Source: Clostridia bacterium (lineage in GTDB: Bacteria > Bacillota > Clostridia > Oscillospirales > Acutalibacteraceae). From it: a DNA stretch of 10,526 nt. The position numbers and the translations under genes are program-made. Location of the stretch: NCBI GenBank assembly GCA_017454565.1, contig JAFTCS010000057.1:1-10526 (forward strand). The letters are read 5' to 3'. The notes beneath the pieces were generated by a model. It did no database searches. It saw only the letters and a program-made list of their open reading frames with translations, and had not been told where the DNA came from. Of the stretch, positions 6,407-10,526 are shown piece after piece. Position 1 is the stretch's first letter, and each line of letters starts with the position of its first letter.

Positions 6407-6436
6407 GTCCAGTGCGGTCACGCACCCGACAGGCGA
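6407..6436 (+). repeat. 30-bp dispersed repeat, copy B
   Basis: This sequence starts GTCCAGTGCGG and ends GACAGGCGA. It is a perfect 30-bp match to the minus strand at 415-386, and it includes the GTGCG-GTCA-CGCAC hairpin. Here it lies about 165 nt after the last operon gene and about 30 nt before a terminator. After the match, both copies keep only loose similarity (a CTTTT...GGCAAA stretch), as expected of diverged members of one element. Confidence 0.9.
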
Positions 6437-6464
6437 AACACTTTATCCTTTTATTGGCAAACAG

Positions 6465-6504
6465 GGCGGAGTCACTCTCAATGCAGAGAGGCTTCGTCTT
6501 TTTT
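6465..6504 (+). terminator. Intrinsic terminator ahead of the ctsR promoter
   Basis: GGCGGAG (6465-6471) pairs with CTTCGTC (6492-6498, two G-U pairs). An inner stem CTCTC/GAGAG (6475-6479 with 6486-6490) sits around a 6-nt loop, and TTTTTT follows at 6499-6504. It would end transcription from the 1766-6242 operon and insulate ctsR. Confidence 0.7.
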
Positions 6505-6624
6505 GTTTCATCAGAAAATGTCAGCGTGATACAGTTTCCTGAAAAAATCGATTTACAGAGAAATAATAAGAAAATCAATGAATCCGAGAGAAAATACATG
6601 TTGATACAAGTAAAATAAATCAAA

Positions 6625-6641
6625 TTTGACTTATTTTGACT
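6625..6641 (-). promoter_or_regulatory. CtsR box 1, with an extra heptad into the -35
   Basis: On the minus strand this reads AGTCAAA-ATA-AGTCAAA, an exact match to the CtsR operator consensus (A/G-GTCAAA NAN A/G-GTCAAA). A third heptad, GGTCAAA (6647-6641, minus), overlaps box 1 by one base and contains the complement of the -35 hexamer. CtsR bound here would cover the -35. Confidence 0.93.
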
Positions 6642-6670
6642 TTGACCTTTTCTGACTATCAGTATATAAT
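6642..6670 (+). promoter_or_regulatory. SigA promoter of the ctsR-mcsA-mcsB-clpC operon
   Basis: TTGACC (6642-6647), a 17-nt spacer and TATAAT (6665-6670) form a near-perfect promoter. The start point would be about 6677, leaving a leader of roughly 110 nt. It lies between two CtsR boxes, as expected for a heat-shock operon repressed by its own first product. Confidence 0.92.
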
Positions 6671-6680
6671 AAAGCTACAA

Positions 6681-6697
6681 GGTCAAAGAAAGTCAAA
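6681..6697 (+). promoter_or_regulatory. CtsR box 2, just downstream of the start point
   Basis: GGTCAAA-GAA-AGTCAAA on the plus strand matches the CtsR heptad consensus exactly. It is oriented opposite to box 1, on the other side of the -10, so the promoter is bracketed by two operators. Confidence 0.94.
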
Positions 6698-6789
6698 CAC
6701 AGATACGAAAGATATTGAGTGCCCTGATATACAGGCTGCCTGAATATCCGACCTGAGCAAAAATGAGTACCCGATGGGAAGTGACCGTT

Positions 6790-7251
6790 ATGAAAATGAG
6801 TGATATTGTCGCGGCGTACATACTGAACATGCTTGATGAGAGCGACGGCAATGCCGAGATACAGCGCAACGAGTTAGCTGGTATACTGGGCTGTGTGCCA
6901 AGTCAGATCAACTACGTTATATCGTCAAGATTCACGCCCGAACAGGGGTATATTGTAGAGAGCAGGCGCGGCGGCGGCGGATACATCCGCATTACCCGTA
7001 TCACGACCGACCGGAGGATCGCCATAATGCATGTGGTCAATTCCGTCGGCGACCGCATTTCGGAGGCAACTGCCGCCACCATACTTGACAATATGGCAGG
7101 CCGGGGCTTGCTGGATACCTACGAGAAAATGCTGATAATGTCGGCACTTTCCGATAAGGCTTACAAAAACGTTCCGCAGGAGTCGCGGGACACGCTGCGG
7201 GCAGCGGTGATGAAAAACATGCTCGTCACCGTAGTGGTCCTGCAAACGTGA
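6790..7251 (+). CDS. ctsR: CtsR, class III heat-shock transcription repressor
   Basis: The dimeric repressor binds GGTCAAA heptads and controls clp and mcs genes. The 153-aa product, close to the 154 aa of Bacillus CtsR, starts MKMSDIVAAYI. The helix-turn-helix includes CVPSQINYVISSRF (35-48). The wing carries the family's tetraglycine loop (RRGGGGYIRI, 59-68), known to act in temperature sensing and to lie next to Arg residues phosphorylated by McsB. The C-terminal half (about 75-150) is the helical domain that contacts McsA/McsB. An in-frame ATG at 6763 would add nine residues, but it lacks a ribosome binding site and family proteins start near MxxxISDII, so 6790 (weak GGGAAG upstream) is preferred. 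The gene is first in the operon, 66 nt before mcsA, and autoregulated by the boxes at 6625 and 6681. Confidence 0.96.
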   Translation: MKMSDIVAAYILNMLDESDGNAEIQRNELAGILGCVPSQINYVISSRFTPEQGYIVESRRGGGGYIRITRITTDRRIAIMHVVNSVGDRISEATAATILDNMAGRGLLDTYEKMLIMSALSDKAYKNVPQESRDTLRAAVMKNMLVTVVVLQT

Positions 7252-7317
7252 CACGCCGGAAAACACAAAGGACAGGCTTTATTGAGCCTGCAAATAAAAA
7301 GAACGGAGGAGATATTT

Positions 7318-7827
7318 ATGTTATGTCAGTCATGCGAAAAGAAACAGGCAACTACACACATCAAAACAATAATGAACGGTGAGCTTAAAGAGTACCGTCT
7401 TTGCAGCGACTGCGCAAAGAAGTACGGTTACGGTTCCTTCCTCGGAGACTTCGGGTTTGACCTTGACAAGCTGTTTGGCAGCTTTATGGAGGGTATAGGC
7501 GCACCGAAAACCAGGAAACGCTGCCAGTGCTGCGGCAGCAGCTTTGAGGACATTGCAAGAAGCGGCAAGGTAGGCTGTGCGGAATGCTATGATACTTTCT
7601 ATGACGAGCTTTTGCCGTCGGTCAGAAGGATTCACGGCAGAACATCGCACACAGGAAAGCTTGCTCATTCCGCCGGTACAGGAGTGAAGATCAAAAACGA
7701 GATAGCAAAGTGCAGAACGGAGCTTGAACAGGCAATAAAGGCTCAGGAGTTTGAAAAGGCTGCGGAGCTGCGCGACCGCATAAGAGAACTTGAAAAAAGC
7801 ATGGGCGACCAGAGCACGGCAGATTGA
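7318..7827 (+). CDS. mcsA: McsA, zinc-binding activator of the McsB arginine kinase
   Basis: McsA activates McsB and helps control CtsR and ClpC. The 169-aa product has four CxxC pairs (C3/C6, C29/C32, C69/C72 within CQCC, C87/C90), forming two zinc-binding modules. A UVR-type coiled coil follows at about 133-162 (LEQAIKAQEFEKAAELRDRI), resembling those of UvrB and ClpC. The start is ATG 7318, set by GGAGGA at 7305-7310 with 7-nt spacing; the longer TTG frame from 7282 has no support and would shift the N-terminal CQSC motif inward. It is co-transcribed with mcsB, whose ATG is 14 nt past this stop. The family is about 170-190 aa, so this copy is full length. Confidence 0.95.
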   Translation: MLCQSCEKKQATTHIKTIMNGELKEYRLCSDCAKKYGYGSFLGDFGFDLDKLFGSFMEGIGAPKTRKRCQCCGSSFEDIARSGKVGCAECYDTFYDELLPSVRRIHGRTSHTGKLAHSAGTGVKIKNEIAKCRTELEQAIKAQEFEKAAELRDRIRELEKSMGDQSTAD

Positions 7828-7841
7828 GGGGAGTGATATTT

Positions 7842-8900
7842 ATGTCAGCAAAGAAATATACAGATCTCACGGACGTAAACGATGTGGTGATAAGCACCCG
7901 GATAAGATTCGCAAGAAATCTGCGGGAATATCCTTTCCCATGCAGGCTGAGCGACGAGAAGAAGCGCAAGGTGGCTTCAATTGTAAAGGAAGCCGTACTG
8001 GAGGGTCACTCCGCAATATCAGACAGGTTCCGCTACATCCAGATGTCGGAGCTGACTCAGGAAGAGGCGGTATCTCTTGTAGAAAGACACCTGGTAAGCC
8101 CGGAATTCATATCCGACAGGCAGGGCAGAGGTCTGCTGCTGCTGGATGACGAATCCGTGAGCATTATGATAAACGAAGAGGATCATGTAAGGATACAGGT
8201 GCTTGCTCAGGGAATGAAGCTTGATGAAGCCTATGAGCTTGCAGACAAGATCGACACTCTGCTTGACGAAAGCCTGAATTTTGCTTTCAACGAGAAGCTG
8301 GGGTATCTTACACAGTGCCCCACGAACATAGGCACCGGCATGAGAGCTTCACTTATGCTGCATCTTCCGGCACTGCAGGAAAGCGGCGCAATGGGCAAGA
8401 TATCGGCGTCACTTTCAAAGCTGGGTATTGTGCTCAGGGGTCTGTACGGAGAGGGCAGCGAACCGAGCGGCGCAGTCTATCAGCTTTCAAATCAGGTGAC
8501 GCTGGGCATAACCGAAAGGGAGGCCATCAAGAACCTGAACGACATAGCTATGCAGCTTGTACAGCAGGAGAGAAACGCAAGGGATGCAATGTCCGAAAGC
8601 ATAAACGTGCTTGACGAGATATACCGTTCCTACGGCATACTGATGTACGCAAAGCTTGTGAGCAACAGTGAGTGCATGAAGCTGCTCTCGAATGTAAGGT
8701 TCGGTGTGGAGATGGGCTGCTTTGAGATCGATATTGAGACGCTCAACCGTCTGCTTATAGAGATACAGCCGGCGACACTTATGAAGAATATCGGAAAGAA
8801 GTTAAGTCCCGCCGAGAGGGATCACATCCGCGCCGAGCTTGTAAAAACCGCGCTCAGCCAGAAAAAGATCCCCACAAGCCGCAGACTTGAAAACAATTAA
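7842..8900 (+). CDS. mcsB: McsB, protein-arginine kinase
   Basis: McsB phosphorylates arginines on CtsR and on damaged proteins, marking them for ClpC-ClpP. The 352-aa product has the phosphagen-kinase catalytic fold: STRIRFARN (18-26) for nucleotide binding, the conserved-Cys motif CPTNIGTGMRAS (C159), the LYGEGSE loop (about 201-207) and RDAMSES. The C-terminus has RDHIRA (326-331), matching the RDxxRA phospho-arginine pocket that drives allosteric activation, so it should be the regulated form. The length is close to the 363 aa of the Bacillus enzyme. The start is ATG 7842 with GGGGAG at 7828-7833; an in-frame TTG at 7824 overlaps the mcsA stop and would add six residues, less likely. A 225-bp repeat block separates it from clpC. 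Confidence 0.96.
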   Translation: MSAKKYTDLTDVNDVVISTRIRFARNLREYPFPCRLSDEKKRKVASIVKEAVLEGHSAISDRFRYIQMSELTQEEAVSLVERHLVSPEFISDRQGRGLLLLDDESVSIMINEEDHVRIQVLAQGMKLDEAYELADKIDTLLDESLNFAFNEKLGYLTQCPTNIGTGMRASLMLHLPALQESGAMGKISASLSKLGIVLRGLYGEGSEPSGAVYQLSNQVTLGITEREAIKNLNDIAMQLVQQERNARDAMSESINVLDEIYRSYGILMYAKLVSNSECMKLLSNVRFGVEMGCFEIDIETLNRLLIEIQPATLMKNIGKKLSPAERDHIRAELVKTALSQKKIPTSRRLENN

Positions 8901-9125
8901 TAGTCAGGTGGCCAGCGTGACGCTGGACCCCAATTCGCGGGGTTCGCTGCGCTGCGCTCCGCTCTGAGTTCAAGGCGAAACTACACCCTCGCGCACAGAA
9001 AGAAGTAGCAACCGCGATCGATTTAGTTTTGGTTAGAGTAAACCTGAACGCGAACAGCGTTTTCGGGGGTGTCGGGGGGACTTTTCCGTAAAAGTCCCCC
9101 TGACCACGCACAAGGAGGTATTAGT
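8901..9125. repeat. Hairpin-rich REP/MITE-like block between mcsB and clpC
   Basis: This 225-bp interval has three perfect stems: CCAGCG-TGA-CGCTGG (8912-8926), AACGC-GAACA-GCGTT (9047-9061) and an 11-bp stem GGGGGACTTTT/AAAAGTCCCCC (9075-9085 with 9090-9100, 4-nt loop). GTCAGG at 8903-8908 is mirrored by CCTGAC at 9099-9104, like short terminal inverted repeats. AACAGCGTTTTCGG (9053-9066) also occurs at 6313-6326. No coding sequence or obvious promoter is seen. It fits a dispersed intergenic repeat inserted in the operon. The strong last stem has no T tract. Confidence 0.7.
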
Positions 9126-10526
9126 ATGTATAAATTCAATGGTTTTACAGAAAAAGCAAATAAGGCGGTCAATCTGGCTATAGAGGCCGCACAGGAGTTG
9201 GGACATACCTACGTGGGCAGTGAGCATATACTGCTGGGTCTGCTCAGGTGCGGTGACGGAGCAGCCTTTACCGTTCTTGAAAACAGCGGAGCCGGCGAAG
9301 AAGAACTGACCAGGCTCATTTCAGAAAAAATCGGCGTGGGTGAGAGGACAAGGCTTACTCCTGAGGACTTTACCCCCCGCACAAAACAGGTGCTTCAGAA
9401 TGCTGTCCTGCAGGCTTCGAGAATGGGTCACAGCTATGTGGGAACCGAACATATTCTCATTGCCCTCATTTCTGACGAGCAGAACTACGCTGTCCGTTTC
9501 ATGGTGATGATGAACGTCTCAGTGAACGACATCATCCGGGGACTTAAAGAGATCTTCGGAGAAAACAGGCCGCAGGATGAAGACGACGATTTTATCCACG
9601 GGGAAGGCGCCGGCAAGAGCGCTCCCTCTAAGGGCAGCACCAGGATGCTTGATAAATTCGGACGCGACCTTACCGCTGTGGCTGCTAAAGGCGGCATAGA
9701 TCCGGTTATAGGCAGACAGGAGGAGATCGACAGGGTTATTCAGATACTCTCCAGAAGAACGAAAAACAATCCCTGTCTGATAGGCGAACCGGGTGTCGGC
9801 AAAACAGCGGTTGCCGAGGGTCTTGCGCTGAAAATAGTCAACGGTGAGGTTCCGGAACCGCTTAAGGATAAGCGTATAATTGCTCTCGATCTCACAAGCA
9901 TGATCGCCGGCACCAAGTACCGCGGCGACTTTGAGGACAGGATAAGCGGTGCCATAGACGAGGTGAAAAAGGCAGGCAACGTCATCCTTTTCATTGACGA
10001 GCTGCATACCATTATCGGTGCAGGTTCGGCGGAGGGCTCAGCCGATACCGCAAACATTCTCAAACCCTCACTGGCAAGAGGTGACTTCCAGGTCATCGGC
10101 GCAACGACTATAAACGAATACAGAAAGTACATCGAAAAGGATGCCGCTCTGGAAAGGCGTTTCCAGCCGGTCACAGTCGGAGAGCCGACTGAGGACGAGG
10201 CCGTTGAGATACTCAGGGGTCTGCGTGACCGCTATGAGGCTCACCATAAGGTGAAGATCAGCGATGAAGCGATTGACGCCGCCGTGAAGCTTTCGTCAAG
10301 ATATATCGCCGACAGGTTCCTGCCCGACAAGGCTATCGACCTGATAGACGAGGCGGCTTCAAGGGTGCGTCTGAGAGCGTACACTGCTCCTGACGACCTG
10401 CAGGAAAAGGAAAACCGGGTAAAGTCTCTCGAAAAGGAAAAGGCCGAGGCTGTAAATTCTCAGGATTTTGAGAGAGCCGCAAAGCTCAGGGACGAGGAAA
10501 GAAAGCTCAGGGAGGAGCTTGAAAAC
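9126..10526 (+). CDS. clpC: ClpC, AAA+ unfoldase of the ClpCP protease (5' part, cut by window end)
   Basis: ClpC unfolds substrates, including arginine-phosphorylated ones, and feeds them to ClpP. The 467 codons present run off the window in frame; ClpC is normally about 810-850 aa, so the second ATPase domain is missing here. Seen in order are the Clp-N double repeat (LGHTYVGSEHILLGL and MGHSYVGTEHILIAL, about 26-113), an acidic linker (EDDDDF), and the first AAA domain with Walker A GEPGVGKT (220-227) and Walker B VILFIDE (286-292). The start of the middle domain follows (about 420-467), with a UVR-like segment QDFERAAKLRDEE that distinguishes ClpC from ClpA. The start is fixed by AAGGAGGT at 9112-9119, 6 nt before ATG. 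It is the fourth operon gene; no separate CtsR box is seen directly upstream. Confidence 0.97.
   Translation, partial: MYKFNGFTEKANKAVNLAIEAAQELGHTYVGSEHILLGLLRCGDGAAFTVLENSGAGEEELTRLISEKIGVGERTRLTPEDFTPRTKQVLQNAVLQASRMGHSYVGTEHILIALISDEQNYAVRFMVMMNVSVNDIIRGLKEIFGENRPQDEDDDFIHGEGAGKSAPSKGSTRMLDKFGRDLTAVAAKGGIDPVIGRQEEIDRVIQILSRRTKNNPCLIGEPGVGKTAVAEGLALKIVNGEVPEPLKDKRIIALDLTSMIAGTKYRGDFEDRISGAIDEVKKAGNVILFIDELHTIIGAGSAEGSADTANILKPSLARGDFQVIGATTINEYRKYIEKDAALERRFQPVTVGEPTEDEAVEILRGLRDRYEAHHKVKISDEAIDAAVKLSSRYIADRFLPDKAIDLIDEAASRVRLRAYTAPDDLQEKENRVKSLEKEKAEAVNSQDFERAAKLRDEERKLREELEN

Larger units (their letters stand above)
6243..6789. other. Gene-free interval between the cassette and ctsR
   Basis: No convincing gene lies here. 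It holds the CCTGAATCCG block (6284-6302), AACAGCGTTTTCGG (6313-6326, also at 9053-9066), the 30-bp repeat copy B, an intrinsic terminator, the ctsR promoter with two CtsR boxes, and the ctsR leader. The small open frames at 6307-6618 and 6326-6529 run through the repeat and terminator without ribosome binding sites. Confidence 0.75.

Noticed and set aside
6075..6623. 182-aa minus-strand frame and 103-aa plus-strand frame around 6307-6618
   Set aside because: They cross the end of the 297-aa gene, the repeat, the terminator and the promoter; no start signals and no recognisable motif.
9075..9100. 11-bp perfect hairpin as an intrinsic terminator before clpC
   Set aside because: No T tract follows on either side of the stem in the needed place, and it would cut clpC from its operon; better explained as part of the repeat.
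9519..10174. Two long minus-strand frames inside clpC
   Set aside because: Antisense shadows of the strongly conserved ClpC coding sequence.
1..10526. CRISPR array, phage genes, insertion sequence or transposase
   Set aside because: No regularly spaced repeats and no integrase, transposase or phage structural motif on either strand.

Overview
The window looks like a low-to-mid GC Gram-positive of the Clostridia, most likely Ruminococcus-like. The reasons are the ctsR-mcsA-mcsB-clpC heat-shock operon with canonical CtsR boxes, strong AAGGAG-type ribosome binding sites, consensus SigA promoters, and a style of proteins and intergenic repeats I associate with Ruminococcus. The genus is inference; the Firmicutes assignment is well supported.

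Layout: (1) 36-118, minus strand, a tRNA-Leu(CAA) driven by a perfect TTGACA-17-TATAAT promoter. (2) 119-419, gene-free, holding a dispersed-repeat copy and a likely terminator for the next gene. (3) 420-1562, minus strand, a WYL-domain transcription regulator. (4) 1563-1765, a divergent promoter region with palindromes over both -35 regions. (5) 1766-6242, plus strand, a tight five-gene operon: a 417-aa protein with an extremely acidic central tract, a 58-aa orphan C-terminus of a metallophosphoesterase, a 318-aa unknown protein, a radical SAM/SPASM-type protein with an unusual cysteine spacing, and a 297-aa protein that begins MKIRTDFVTNSSSSSF. (6) 6243-6789, gene-free, holding the second repeat copy, an intrinsic terminator, and the ctsR promoter with two CtsR boxes. 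(7) 6790-10526, ctsR, mcsA, mcsB and the first 467 codons of clpC, with a 225-bp hairpin-rich repeat block between mcsB and clpC.

How the genes work together: the right-hand third is the well-known protein quality-control module. CtsR represses the operon, McsA/McsB (protein arginine kinase and activator) inactivate CtsR and tag substrates with phospho-arginine, and ClpC with ClpP degrades the tagged proteins. The 420-6242 cassette is the candidate novel system. A WYL regulator is divergent from an operon whose last two genes, a radical SAM/SPASM protein and a Ser5-motif protein, overlap by 17 nt and are therefore translationally coupled. I infer that the radical SAM enzyme may act on its neighbour (possibly on the serine motif), but no function is proven by the sequence. 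The same 30-bp sequence lies in inverted orientation beyond both ends of the cassette, which either marks a mobile or island unit or reflects a dispersed 3'-UTR repeat.
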